DNA of 27,845 bases from Puniceicoccales bacterium (GTDB taxonomy: Bacteria > Verrucomicrobiota > Verrucomicrobiia > Opitutales > LL51): contig JAIRLD010000107.1 of NCBI GenBank assembly GCA_031259665.1, forward strand, positions 1-27,845. The letters run 5' to 3'. The position numbers were made by a program, and so were the translations under genes. The notes beneath the pieces were generated by a model. It made no database searches. It had not been told where the DNA came from and was given only the letters and a program-made list of their open reading frames with translations. Positions 1 to 8,355 of this stretch are shown here, in pieces. Position 1 is the stretch's first letter, and the number at the start of each line of letters is the position of its first letter.

Positions 1-598
1 ATGTATGTGTTCTATCCCTTGATACCCAGAGTCCACATACACCCTAGCCCCTTTGGGAATCTTATCTCCTTGCTTCAGGAGGGCAAAGTCATGTATCGAT
101 CCCGGTACTGACTGGGATATCCCAATTATCCTTCCTTTCCTTGTAATACGTATCTCTGTCTTCACCGTATGCCTTTCTTCTTACCGGAGTAGTATGCTTT
201 TTGCTCCTTACTCGGACGCTCTATGCTGTTCTCCGTTGCCTCTATGATGAGTGATTCCAGCTCGTCGGGCCTTAGCCCTGTTTTCTTTGGAAGCTTTATA
301 ACCGGAGAGGATAGGTTCAAGTTTCTTGATTATCCTACAAATACTAGCTCCATCAAGACCAAACAGTGCCCCCATAAACCTCTGAGTAACGTAATGCCTG
401 TGTACATATGAGTGGAACCATGACCCTGCTCCTGATAGCAAGCCTGGAAAACCTTCCGGGACGTTTGTACTTACTGGTGGTCCGTTTGTTGAACTCACAC
501 TCAATCTCGGGAACCAGGGCCTCAAACTCATGAAGATTGACTCCGAAGATATCATTGAATAACTTTGGGCTTCTCTCAAAAAACTTATAATTGATCAT
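1..598 (-). pseudogene. IS5-family DDE transposase, frameshifted and cut by the window edge
   Basis: Read on the minus strand, three frames together give one IS5-type transposase. Residues from 598 to about 405 encode the N-terminal helical part (starts MINYKFFERSPKLFNDIFGV). The next frame gives HYVTQRFMGALFGLDGAS and IIKKLEPIL, the usual helix-turn-helix-like segment. A third frame gives LRPDELESLIIEATE, then ERPSKEQKAYYSGK. After another slip come RHTVKT, GRIIGISQSVPGSIHDFALL and YVDSGYQGIEH near base 1. These are the family's YSGKKKRHT and PGxxHD blocks and second catalytic Asp. At least three frameshifts are needed, and the first catalytic Asp (usually DATE) reads E in IEATE, so the element is dead. 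The C-terminus lies outside the window. The family call is confident; the subgroup was not determined. Confidence 0.85.
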
Positions 599-676
599 GT
601 TTTTGCCTCCTGATGCTCTACTCTGCGCAATTTTTATCAGAGTTTGAGGCTATTTGCTTCTTTTGCAACAGGTCTA
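599..676 (-). mobile_element. Probable terminal end of the IS5-like element
   Basis: Between the transposase start (598) and about 675 the minus strand begins AGACCTGTTGCAAAAG. This resembles the GAGACC-TTGCAAAA-type terminal inverted repeats known from many IS5-family elements. The other end is outside the window, so the repeat pair and target duplication cannot be checked. A GGAGG-like site (AGGAGGC) lies just before the transposase ATG. Confidence 0.45.
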
Positions 677-933
677 ATCTAAAAAAAATTCAAATCAAAT
701 CGCTTGACAAAAACCGAAGCGAGTTCAATGCTAGGTGTCAGAGGGTGGGAACAAGCGACGCGTTCCGAAAAAAAGCTTTTATTTTCAAAACTTTTCAGCC
801 ATTTGCCAACATTTCATTTATCACTGAATTTCATTTATTACTGAAGGCTGAGCCGCGACATATTTTCTGAAACTTATTATAACGCTCTCGAGAACCAATA
901 TTACCTCGTCAACACAACAAAAAGAGATATAAG

Positions 934-991
934 GAAGCGCCTGGTAAAGGCTCAACACCTGATTCCGAAGAATCTAAATACCAAGGCGCTC
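934..991 (-). ncRNA. Strong two-part stem-loop with UUCG tetraloop (small RNA or 3'UTR structure)
   Basis: On the minus strand GAGCGCC (991-985) pairs with GGCGCTT (941-935), TGGTA pairs with TACCA with one bulged base, and an inner perfect stem GATTC-UUCG-GAATC (974-961) caps the structure. A 14-nt by 4-nt asymmetric internal loop separates the stems. It lies 40 bases downstream of the DJ-1 family stop codon. There is a TATAAT on the minus strand at 1026-1021, about 30 bases before the stem, so a separate short transcript is possible. It lacks a clear terminator T-run. It is not a tRNA (no GGTTCGA) and lacks the SRP RNA signature. The rest of 677-1031 shows nothing recognisable. Confidence 0.45.
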
Positions 992-1031
992 TCTTAAACT
1001 ATGAAAAAAACAAAAAACACATTATACTATC

Positions 1032-1571
1032 CTAAAGATCACACATCATTCCATGCGCAACCTCTCGGACATGGGATACATTTGAAAAAAATTCTAGGAT
1101 AGCAAGCCCAAAATTTATACCCGCTCCGGGACCACACGCCGTAATCACATTTCCGTCGCTTACAACTAACTCGTGAATGCGTCCTTCTTTTAATTCCGAA
1201 AGCATCGAAAAATGGCATGTATAGTGATGTTTATCCAGTATACCACCGTCGTGCAATAGGATCGGCGCCGCACAAATTGCCGCCATAAGTTTCCCATTAT
1301 CGTACTGTTCCTGGATGAATTTTAACACCCTTTTATCATTTCTAAGCCGCAATACGCCCGGACCACCGGGAATAATAATGGCATCAAAATCGCGCTCCGG
1401 AATGCCGACAACATCCGCTAAACACACGATTTTATGAGCTCCGACCACACTTTTTTCGTCGGTTAGCGATGCGACAACTACATTGATCCCTCCCCGTCTC
1501 AGGATATCAATCGTACTAATTGCTTCAATTTCTTCGAAATCGGTGAATAGAAAAACAAGTGCTGATTTCAT
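1032..1571 (-). CDS. DJ-1/PfpI (YajL/ThiJ) family protein
   Basis: A 179-residue single-domain protein of the DJ-1/PfpI superfamily, at the usual length. The family signatures are present: an early acidic residue in FTDFEEIEA, the PGGPG turn near residue 69, the nucleophile-elbow Cys in AAICAAP, and a C-terminal ACGPGAGINFGLAI block. Characterised members act as chaperones, glyoxalases or deglycases, or redox sensors; the sequence alone does not choose among these. No signal peptide, so cytoplasmic. It is third in a minus-strand set after psd and the SixA-like gene, 29 bases downstream of the latter, and probably co-transcribed. The start ATG has no clear Shine-Dalgarno. Confidence 0.9.
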   Translation of the reverse strand: MKSALVFLFTDFEEIEAISTIDILRRGGINVVVASLTDEKSVVGAHKIVCLADVVGIPERDFDAIIIPGGPGVLRLRNDKRVLKFIQEQYDNGKLMAAICAAPILLHDGGILDKHHYTCHFSMLSELKEGRIHELVVSDGNVITACGPGAGINFGLAILEFFSNVSHVREVAHGMMCDL

Positions 1572-1600
1572 AAATTTGAGAAGTTAAAAAAATTTCTCGT

Positions 1601-2080
1601 CTACGGTTCTGGTTTTAGGAAAAGAAGTTCCCGCCCCGTTTGGGATTCGATATCGCGCCAATGGCGTAATCTAAGTTCAACGACCACTAATCCACCGTTA
1701 GGAATTTCCTCGTAATCGGAATGGGCCAGTGAATTCAATAACTCCGTTACACCGGGATTACTGGCAATGAGCATCACTGAATTTTTTTCGTCCGGTAAGG
1801 ACTGCAAAATTCCAAGAATTTTTTCAATATCGGCGTTATAGAGTTCTTCTCGAATATCGATAACGTTGACAAGTAGTCCAAACAGTTCGCGGATGTGTTT
1901 AGCGGTTTCCATCGATCGACGCGCACCACTCGTCAAAATCACACTTGGTCGCATTCCTGCCGCTACCATTTGAGTGCCGATTGAGTGCACTTCTTTTATA
2001 CCTTGATCATCCAACTCGCGCTCCCGATCGATTGCTCCGACTCCGGCATGCGCATTTCTCACTATATATAGTCTTTTCAT
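1601..2080 (-). CDS. SixA-like histidine-phosphatase fold protein lacking both catalytic histidines
   Basis: A 159-residue protein with the layout of the SixA branch of the histidine phosphatase (phosphoglycerate mutase-like) superfamily: N-terminal LYIVRNAHA, then ILTSGARRSMETAKHI, then LIASNPGVTELLNSL. In active members the first block reads RHG or RHA and the last GHNPG. Here the phospho-accepting His is Asn9 and the second His is Ser107. Arg8 and the SGARRSMETA segment are kept. I infer a pseudophosphatase or a strongly altered activity. It starts inside the psd stop codon (ATGA overlap, 2077-2080) behind a strong GGGAGGG ribosome site, so translation is coupled to psd. Length is normal for SixA. 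Confidence 0.8.
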   Translation of the reverse strand: MKRLYIVRNAHAGVGAIDRERELDDQGIKEVHSIGTQMVAAGMRPSVILTSGARRSMETAKHIRELFGLLVNVIDIREELYNADIEKILGILQSLPDEKNSVMLIASNPGVTELLNSLAHSDYEEIPNGGLVVVELRLRHWRDIESQTGRELLFLKPEP

Positions 2081-2970
2081 ATCCCTCCCATGTTATCACC
2101 CATAAAAGCAAACATTTCTATACCATTTGCGGAATTTTGACGTAAATCTTCCACAAATCTTATCCTATTCTTTCGAAAAATAGTCATAATTGTCGATCCT
2201 CCGAAACTAAAAAATCCTTTTTCTTCTCCTTTGAAATAGAGGCGTCCGACTTCGGCCGTTTGCGTAATGCTACCGACACAGGTCGCCCCTATCTCAACCA
2301 TCAAAAATTGATCAATATCCTGCGAGTGCAAAACGGAAACAATCCGCTTATTTTCAAACAATACTGAAATTCTACTGCGCGTTACAACGGGATTAACGGA
2401 CAAATAGTCGCCACTAACTTGATAAATTTTTCGAATAACAGCATCACATGGAAAATGGAATCGGTGGTAATCGACGGGACAAAGTCGAGAAATGACCGCG
2501 GAACCGTTCTGAAAGCGTTCGAACAATTCACCATTTTGGAGTAATGTTTTGAGATCAAAGCGCTGACCTTTTATGAAAAAGGACGGTAATTTTTCGAAAT
2601 TTTCAATTAGGAGATGGCGACCATCACAGGGAAATATGATTTTTCGATGATCTACCGCAATCGGACGGGCATCTCTTTTCAGTTTTCTCGAAAAAAACTC
2701 ATCAAAACTCCTATAGTCCTCAATTTTTTTTTCGGCCATCAGCATATCAATCTTATAACGCTCGACGAATGGGCGGATTTTTCTTCTCGATATCGGGTGG
2801 CGCATCAAGTAGCCAAAAATCTGCGAGAAGATCTTACGCCCGATCAGGTGACGTATTGCCAACTGGCCAATGGAAGAATGATATAATAACCTCAGGAAAA
2901 ATTCGCCGTAAATAACTTCTTGTTCCAGCGATTTCGTATAGCGGTTATAAAACTCTACCGTACCCTCCAT
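2077..2970 (-). CDS. psd: Phosphatidylserine decarboxylase proenzyme
   Basis: Converts phosphatidylserine to phosphatidylethanolamine at the inner membrane, using a pyruvoyl group made by self-cleavage. Evidence: FDEFFSRKLKRDARPI, then CPVDYHRFHFPCDAVI with the conserved His pair, then ISVLFENKR, and a C-terminal FGGSTIMTIF. Cleavage in this family occurs between Gly and Ser of LGST; here the motif reads GGST, keeping the essential Gly-Ser. An ATG at 2970 with GGAAGG eight bases upstream is a better start than an in-frame TTG at 2994, giving 297 residues, near the size of chlamydial-type enzymes. First gene of psd - SixA-like - DJ-1. No pssA neighbour is seen. Confidence 0.92.
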   Translation of the reverse strand: MEGTVEFYNRYTKSLEQEVIYGEFFLRLLYHSSIGQLAIRHLIGRKIFSQIFGYLMRHPISRRKIRPFVERYKIDMLMAEKKIEDYRSFDEFFSRKLKRDARPIAVDHRKIIFPCDGRHLLIENFEKLPSFFIKGQRFDLKTLLQNGELFERFQNGSAVISRLCPVDYHRFHFPCDAVIRKIYQVSGDYLSVNPVVTRSRISVLFENKRIVSVLHSQDIDQFLMVEIGATCVGSITQTAEVGRLYFKGEEKGFFSFGGSTIMTIFRKNRIRFVEDLRQNSANGIEMFAFMGDNMGGI

Positions 2971-3120
2971 GCCTATCGCCTTCCAATGAAACAAAATTTA
3001 TTCCCAAGAAAAGCAAAAAATATCGCCTCCAAAATTGTTTGGCTGATTGATTTTTTTCTATCATTATTGGGATTTAAAATTTTCAATTTACTTTTGGAAA
3101 AGTTTGAATATAAATAGATT

Positions 3121-3759
3121 ATGCAAGTAATATTAGAAAAAATAAAAGATTTCTTTGTTGATTTAGTAGACAGCTTTGCTGGTTTATTCAATACGGAAAA
3201 TTGGCCAATTATCAGTGAAAACGTCCTCGCAGACCCGCTTTTTAAATGGCTTATTCTCCTTATTGTACTTTTTCTCATCGGGAAGTATTATAGCCGGAAA
3301 GGTGCGAATTGTATCCGCGTTTATACGACGAACCGCGGACCGGTTTGCATGAAAAAATCAGCACTCAAAAACCTAGTTAAAAAGATTTGCCGTACGGTTA
3401 TTCCCCAATCGAAATCGCGTGTCAAGCTTTGCGTTTGTTGGCGCCGGATTAATTTGCGAGTCTCCGTGGTCTGTCCCTATAACATGCAATCGGTGAGCAC
3501 ACAGCTTCAACAGGAAATTTCTCGCATATTGAAACAGGAAATTGGCATTAAGAATCTCGGTTCTGTCCATGTCGTAATCGAAAAAATTATCGGCTCCATA
3601 AAGGCTAAAGCTTTTAACGATGGCTCTCTTTGTGCCCCATCGATCGCGTCATCATCGGATCACTCACCTTCCTGTTATTCCGGAAGTGGTGAAGAAAATA
3701 CCTGCTGTACAAATTATACGGAATATGACAAAAAGGACTGCGAAAAAGCAGAAATTTAA
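3121..3759 (+). CDS. Small membrane protein with AmaP/Asp23-like soluble domain
   Basis: 212 residues, no confident family. A hydrophobic helix at about residues 40-57 (FKWLILLIVLFLIGKYY) follows an amphipathic N-terminus. Residues about 80-160 show alternating beta and helix segments (RVKLCVCWRRINLRVSVVC, then STQLQQEISRILKQEIGI, then VHVVIEKI) that resemble the DUF322 domain of alkaline-shock membrane anchor AmaP. This resemblance is by pattern only. The C-terminus is a Ser/Cys/Asp-rich tail with several Cys. It is transcribed divergently from psd and convergently to ruvC. No Shine-Dalgarno is visible before ATG. An envelope-stress or membrane-anchor role is possible. Confidence 0.6.
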   Translation: MQVILEKIKDFFVDLVDSFAGLFNTENWPIISENVLADPLFKWLILLIVLFLIGKYYSRKGANCIRVYTTNRGPVCMKKSALKNLVKKICRTVIPQSKSRVKLCVCWRRINLRVSVVCPYNMQSVSTQLQQEISRILKQEIGIKNLGSVHVVIEKIIGSIKAKAFNDGSLCAPSIASSSDHSPSCYSGSGEENTCCTNYTEYDKKDCEKAEI

Positions 3760-3828
3760 ACTCAGATCTTTCGTTTCTAGTTTTGTTCGTCCATAAGCTA
3801 AGGGATCGTCGGCCTAATTCGAGCAGTT

Positions 3829-4458
3829 TCAATCACCGGGACTCGTCTCAATTAGGAAACGTTCCGTAAAGAAGCAACAAATGGCTACCGCTGCCGCATC
3901 GGTTTCGTCAAATCCGACATTGATGTGGATCTTTAGAATCGCCTGAACCATTCTGGAAATCTGTTCCTTCGAAGCTCGGCCATAGCCGCAAATCGCTTGC
4001 TTAATGCGGAGCGGCGCATACTCAAAAGCCGGTAAGTGATGGATCGCGATCGCCGTCAGTACGGCCCCCCGCGCAATACCCATAATTTGTGCCGTCTGAA
4101 AATTTTGTACGTAAATTGTTTGTTCCGCCGCACAAATTGCCGGTTCGTAACATTTAATAGCCTCCGATACCGCCTCAAAAATGCGACGCGTACAAGCCGA
4201 TAGGGACTCCTTAGCCTGCACTTTTACTGTCTGCGAAAAAATTAAATCCATTTCGTTACGACTTTTAATATCCAGTACCGCTAAGCCCGTACCGCGTAAG
4301 CTTGGATCAATGCCTAAAATTTTCCCCCGGAAAGGTATAGCGCTTACGTTCGATTCTGATATCTTTTGTCCATAAATTCTGCTATTCGGGCGTGGAAGTT
4401 CGCCTTTCTCTAAAAAATTCGTCCACAGCTTCCGCTGACTACTCCGCGCTGCACACAT
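3829..4458 (-). CDS. ruvC: Crossover junction endodeoxyribonuclease RuvC
   Basis: Resolves Holliday junctions with RuvAB. The RNase H-fold acidic residues are present: Asp in KILGIDPSLRGTG, Glu in AAEQTIYVQN, and the C-terminal pair in FDETDAAAVAIC. The conserved AICGYGRASKEQI block is also intact. At 209 residues it is longer than usual because about 46 residues precede the first catalytic motif. No in-frame ATG, GTG or TTG lies between Met1 and that motif, so the extension seems genuine unless a CTG is used. ruvA and ruvB are not adjacent. It follows gspF on the same strand, but a terminator lies between them. Confidence 0.93.
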   Translation of the reverse strand: MCAARSSQRKLWTNFLEKGELPRPNSRIYGQKISESNVSAIPFRGKILGIDPSLRGTGLAVLDIKSRNEMDLIFSQTVKVQAKESLSACTRRIFEAVSEAIKCYEPAICAAEQTIYVQNFQTAQIMGIARGAVLTAIAIHHLPAFEYAPLRIKQAICGYGRASKEQISRMVQAILKIHINVGFDETDAAAVAICCFFTERFLIETSPGD

Positions 4459-4530
4459 AAACCATAGTTTATTTATTCCAAAAATGAGAAATTATACGAG
4501 CATAATAATATTTCCCAATAACCTCAAAAT

Positions 4531-4562
4531 AAAAAAAACGGCGCAATATCTTAATCCGCCGT
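4531..4562 (-). terminator. Rho-independent terminator after gspF/pilC
   Basis: On the minus strand ACGGCG and CGCCGT pair across a 13-nt loop and are followed directly by a run of eight T. It sits 30 bases after the GspF-like stop and before ruvC, so it ends that transcript. Confidence 0.8.
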
Positions 4563-4592
4563 CATCTACGTAAATCAATGATTGCAAAGCTG

Positions 4593-5810
4593 TTATATTT
4601 TCATGGAGGAGGTCATTTTGAGTACACTCGTAATCACACTCAATGCTAAGACGGCTACCATCGCAAATGCCGTTCCCATAGCGATAGCCGTTACGGCCGT
4701 CGTCAATATTCCCAAATGATCCAGTAGGGCCGTATGGTAAATTTTAAAAACTTCCCGAAAAGATGATGCTAAATCACCTGTATTTTCACCAACCGATAAT
4801 AAATCCAATCCCAAATCGGGAAAAATTTCGTTTTGTTCAAAAGCCTGAGCCATCGATACGCCGTCGAGGATCATTTTTTTCGAGTCGATAAATCGCTTGC
4901 GGAAAAACAAATTCTCCGCGGCATTTTCCGCTAACGTCATGGCCTCCGTCGTATTAATTCCACTCCCCAGCAACGTTGCCAATAGATTCGCCGTCTGACA
5001 ATAAAAATTTTCCTTAATAATACCCCCAATAATAGGAATATGGAGCGCCCATTTATGGATATTATATCTCCCTTTTGCCGTGCTTTTGTAGGAAAAAAAA
5101 CCAACGATGGCCAATAACGTTCCACTCGCGATCATCCACCAATACTGAAATGCAAAGTTTGAAACGATTATGAGGCATTTTGCGATGGTTGGTAATTCAC
5201 CTCCCAGCGAAGTGAGCATTTTCTGTAACCTCGGCATGACGAAAAATAAAAAAATTATTGTTACGATGAAACCTATTACACAAACGGTTGCCGGATAAAC
5301 CATTCCCGCAATGAATTTTTTCTTAATAGACTGCTTCGTTTCTAAAAAATCGATCAAATTGCGAACGACAGTCACTAGGTTACCCGTTTTTTCACCGGCT
5401 TCGACCATGCAAACCGTATTGTTTGTAAAAACATTCGGAAACCCACGCATCGCCATTGCGATGGTTTTACCCTCGCAGACATCTTTGTGAATTGTCTCGG
5501 CAATGTATTTTTCTTGCGGATTAGTTAACCGCATCCGCATAATTTTAATGGCATCGCCAACGGGTAATCCCCCCGCATGTAACTGCAAAAACTTTTGTAG
5601 AAAGTTGAGTGCAATCTTGCCCCCACTCATCCCAACAGAAAAGGAAAGTTTCTGTTTTTTGGCCGCAGACATCGCGCCTTCGACTAACGCCGTAGCATTA
5701 ATGCCGCGATTTCTGAGCAGCGCAATGGCCGATTTACGGTCGCCCGCATCAATCACACCCGATACACTTTTCCCTGTAGCATCCTGACCTTTATAAGTAA
5801 ATTTTGCCAT
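4593..5810 (-). CDS. Type II secretion / type IV pilus inner-membrane platform protein (GspF/PilC)
   Basis: 405 residues, the full family length. The N-terminus has the T2SSF signature region (FTYKGQDATGKSVSGVID). Two T2SSF repeats follow, about residues 68-190 and 270-392, each with the MVEAGEKTGNL or LSVGENTGDL motif. Membrane segments lie near residues 170-190 (YPATVCVIGFIVTIIFLFFV), 220-240 and 370-395. The protein forms the platform that couples the assembly ATPase to pseudopilin or pilin polymerisation. No ATPase, prepilin or secretin gene lies beside it in the window, so it is an orphan and its partners must lie elsewhere. It has its own terminator. Confidence 0.9.
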   Translation of the reverse strand: MAKFTYKGQDATGKSVSGVIDAGDRKSAIALLRNRGINATALVEGAMSAAKKQKLSFSVGMSGGKIALNFLQKFLQLHAGGLPVGDAIKIMRMRLTNPQEKYIAETIHKDVCEGKTIAMAMRGFPNVFTNNTVCMVEAGEKTGNLVTVVRNLIDFLETKQSIKKKFIAGMVYPATVCVIGFIVTIIFLFFVMPRLQKMLTSLGGELPTIAKCLIIVSNFAFQYWWMIASGTLLAIVGFFSYKSTAKGRYNIHKWALHIPIIGGIIKENFYCQTANLLATLLGSGINTTEAMTLAENAAENLFFRKRFIDSKKMILDGVSMAQAFEQNEIFPDLGLDLLSVGENTGDLASSFREVFKIYHTALLDHLGILTTAVTAIAMGTAFAMVAVLALSVITSVLKMTSSMKI

Positions 5811-5997
5811 AATCTTTTCTGATCCTATTAAAATACACCTCTCTTGGCAATCGAAAAATATACAAAACCATAGAATTTTTTATGATTTATTTTTTTATTG
5901 TCCATTTATTTTTTTGAGAGCTCTCTCGGAGGAAAATTTTCACCCCACAAAAGAAAATCCTAATTAAAAATTTTCTCATAAATATATCTTTTAAAAA

Positions 5998-6027
5998 CTT
6001 GACAGCAATGGGAGCTCCGTCAAGACT
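5998..6027 (+). promoter_or_regulatory. Possible suf promoter embedded in an inverted repeat
   Basis: TTGACA at 5999-6004 followed after 17 bases by AAGACT (6022-6027) could be a sigma-70 promoter with a weak -10. The same bases form an inverted repeat CTTGAC (5998-6003) and GTCAAG (6019-6024), with a second palindrome GGAGCTCC between. This suggests an operator, but no known regulator motif is recognised. Confidence 0.35.
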
Positions 6028-6036
6028 AGGGGCGTG

Positions 6037-6098
6037 TGGATGGAGCGAGTGTCGCGTTTTTTTTCCATCCAGCTGCCGACGAGCAATAAAAGATTGCT
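6037..6098 (+). promoter_or_regulatory. Structured leader of sufC
   Basis: TGGATGG (6037-6043) pairs with CCATCCA (6065-6071); inside its loop are GCGA-GTG-TCGC and eight T. A second hairpin AGCAAT-AAAAG-ATTGCT spans 6082-6098. Both lie between the possible promoter and the sufC ATG at 6123. The inner short stem plus T8 could act as an attenuator. The rest of 5811-6122 is AT-rich and otherwise featureless. Confidence 0.35.
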
Positions 6099-6122
6099 GC
6101 GGGACGTTTTACGATTTTTCTA

Positions 6123-6872
6123 ATGGAAATGAGTGCTTTGGAGGTCCGTAATTTAACCCTTAGCGTTGACGGGAAATTAATTCTCAACGATTTTTCCCTA
6201 ACGATCCCTACCGGCGAAATTCATGTTCTTATGGGCAAAAACGGCATGGGGAAAAGCTCGTTAGCTAAAACCATTGCCGGACATCCCGACTATGCGATTT
6301 CCCAGGGCAAAATTATTTTCCACGGAGAAGATATTACTCAACTCTCTCCGGAAGAACGGGCCCAACGGGGTATCTTTCTTGCCTTTCAACACCCCGTCGA
6401 AATCCCCGGCGTTTCCATTGCGAATTTCATCCGCAGCGCCATGAATGCACAAAATAAGAAAATGGAGACGGTTGCATTTTACAAATTACTCCATGAAAAT
6501 ATGGATCGTCTAGAACTAAGCCGCAATTTCTCGGCCCGCCCATTGAACGTCGGTTTTTCCGGCGGCGAAAAGAAACGCTGCGAAGTGCTCCAAATGTTGA
6601 TGCTACAGCCATCCTTTGTTATTCTCGATGAAATCGATAGCGGCCTCGATATCGATGCTCTAAAGTTAGTCGCCAAAAATGTTAATTCGCTGCGTTCCGG
6701 AACTTTTTCTGGCCTGATTATTACGCACTACCAGCGACTCTTGGATCATATCATTCCCGATCAGGTCCATATCCTCGAAGACGGGAAAATTATCCATTAC
6801 GGAAAGCCGGAAATCGTCCGTGAACTGGAAGAAAAAGGTTACGCGCTACTGGATCAGGAGGAGGCGTTATGA
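6123..6872 (+). CDS. sufC: Fe-S cluster assembly ATPase SufC
   Basis: An ABC-type ATPase of the SUF machinery that energises the SufB scaffold. 249 residues, the usual length. Walker A reads GKNGMGKSS (residues about 39-47), with Met in place of the usual Ser or Ala. The signature is FSGGEKKR, Walker B is VILDEIDSGLD, and the H-loop is ITHY. No membrane segments, consistent with a soluble SUF ATPase rather than a transporter. An alternative ATG two codons in is possible. It overlaps sufB by ATGA (6869-6872), so the two are translationally coupled. Confidence 0.95.
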   Translation: MEMSALEVRNLTLSVDGKLILNDFSLTIPTGEIHVLMGKNGMGKSSLAKTIAGHPDYAISQGKIIFHGEDITQLSPEERAQRGIFLAFQHPVEIPGVSIANFIRSAMNAQNKKMETVAFYKLLHENMDRLELSRNFSARPLNVGFSGGEKKRCEVLQMLMLQPSFVILDEIDSGLDIDALKLVAKNVNSLRSGTFSGLIITHYQRLLDHIIPDQVHILEDGKIIHYGKPEIVRELEEKGYALLDQEEAL

Positions 6873-8296
6873 CGCCATTCTCTGCTACCGCCTCCGAAAA
6901 TGGGGAACAAAATAAAGTTCATTCCGCTGATTTTCATTTCGATATGCCCTATGCCCTCGATGCGGGAATCGGCCTCAATCGCGATACTGTAGAGTATATC
7001 AGTACCGTTAAGGATGAGGATCCATGGCTACGCGCGTTTCGCCTACGGGCACTCGAAACTTTTCTAGCCATACCAATGCCCGAGGTTCTTAAGCCCCACG
7101 GCATCGATGACCTCAATTTCGATAAAATCCGTTACTACCTCGCCAATAATACGGGTTCTCAGCGCTCCTGGGATGACGTTTCCCCTGAAGTTAAAACGAC
7201 ATTTGACCGCCTTGGCATTCCCGAACGGGAACAAAAATTTTTCGCCGGTATCGAAGCCCAATTCGATAGCGAAGCCGCCTACAATCGTATTCAGGATGCC
7301 CTTACAAAGGAAGGCGTTATCTTCGTCGATTCTACTCTCGGTCTCAAAAAATATCCGGAAATTTTCAGAAAATATTTCGCTTCCGTTATACCGATGGGCG
7401 ATAACAAGTTTAGTGCACTGAACAGTGCCGTTTTCAGCGGTGGGAGCTTCATCTACGTTCCCAAAGGCGTCAAAGTCAAACAACCGCTACAGGCCTATTT
7501 TCGCATCAATGCACAGAATTTTGGCCAATTTGAGCGGACCCTCATTGTCGTCGACGAAGGTGCTGAAGTGACCTATATGGAAGGGTGTACGGCACCTCGC
7601 TTCGAGACGGCGACACTCCATTCTGCCGTCGTCGAGCTTATCGCCTTAAAAAATTCAAAAATCCAATATATTACGGTCCAAAACTGGTCCAATAACGTCT
7701 ACAATCTCGTTACGAAGCGGAGTATCGCCTATGAAAATGCTGAAATCCGTTGGATTGATTGCAATATCGGCTCGAAACTCACCGTAAAATATCCCGCCAT
7801 TCTGCTAGCCGGAGAAAAATCTCGCGGCGAAGTTCTATCCATTGCCCTCGCTGCAGACCAGCAAATCCAGGATACGGGCGCTAGGATGATCCATCTCGCC
7901 AATGGTACCACTTCAAATATCATCTCAAAATCGATCTCAAAGGGCAATGGATTGGCATCGTACAAAGGGGTTGTTCATGTGAATGAAAATTTGGAGGGCT
8001 GCAAAAATAATACCCAATGCGATGCGCTATTGATCGACAGCTGTAGCCAAAGCGATACCTATCCCAAAATCACGGTTCACGGCAATAAAAATAACATACA
8101 ACACGAAGCGAGTGTTTCAAAAATCGACGAAGAGCGACTCTATTACCTCCAGCAGCGGGGTATTTCCAAAGGTCAAGCGACCAGTTTATGTGTTAACGGT
8201 TTCGTCAATGAGCTGATTCAGGAATTTCCGTTGGAATACAGTGTCGAACTCAAACGCCTTATCGATTTCGTCCTCAATCCCAAACGAGAAACATAG
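6869..8296 (+). CDS. sufB: Fe-S cluster assembly scaffold SufB
   Basis: 475 residues, typical of SufB. It builds nascent Fe-S clusters with SufC. The core beta-helix region is recognisable from FSGGSFIYVPKGVKVKQPL, then EGCTAPRF, then VQNWSNNVYNLVTKR. The C-terminal block CKNNTQCDALLID, then NNIQHEASVSKIDEERLYYL and QRGIS, is conserved. The conserved Cys in the EGC motif and that in the QCDALL block are present. In most bacteria sufD and sufS follow. Here the next gene is an unrelated exported protein 60 bases on, so the operon is reduced or rearranged, and a SufBC-only scaffold (SufB2C2) may operate. Confidence 0.95.
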   Translation: MTPFSATASENGEQNKVHSADFHFDMPYALDAGIGLNRDTVEYISTVKDEDPWLRAFRLRALETFLAIPMPEVLKPHGIDDLNFDKIRYYLANNTGSQRSWDDVSPEVKTTFDRLGIPEREQKFFAGIEAQFDSEAAYNRIQDALTKEGVIFVDSTLGLKKYPEIFRKYFASVIPMGDNKFSALNSAVFSGGSFIYVPKGVKVKQPLQAYFRINAQNFGQFERTLIVVDEGAEVTYMEGCTAPRFETATLHSAVVELIALKNSKIQYITVQNWSNNVYNLVTKRSIAYENAEIRWIDCNIGSKLTVKYPAILLAGEKSRGEVLSIALAADQQIQDTGARMIHLANGTTSNIISKSISKGNGLASYKGVVHVNENLEGCKNNTQCDALLIDSCSQSDTYPKITVHGNKNNIQHEASVSKIDEERLYYLQQRGISKGQATSLCVNGFVNELIQEFPLEYSVELKRLIDFVLNPKRET

Positions 8297-8355
8297 ATGA
8301 TATATTTTTAATACTTTTTCTTGAGTTTTATGAAAAAATATATATTTCCACATGC

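Noticed and set aside
613..870. 85-codon open frame on the plus strand
   Set aside because: It spans the IS terminus and unrelated flank, has no ribosome site and no recognisable protein pattern.
934..991. tRNA or SRP RNA
   Set aside because: No T-loop consensus or anticodon arm, and no CAGG/GGAAG SRP signature; the pairing is a single elongated stem.
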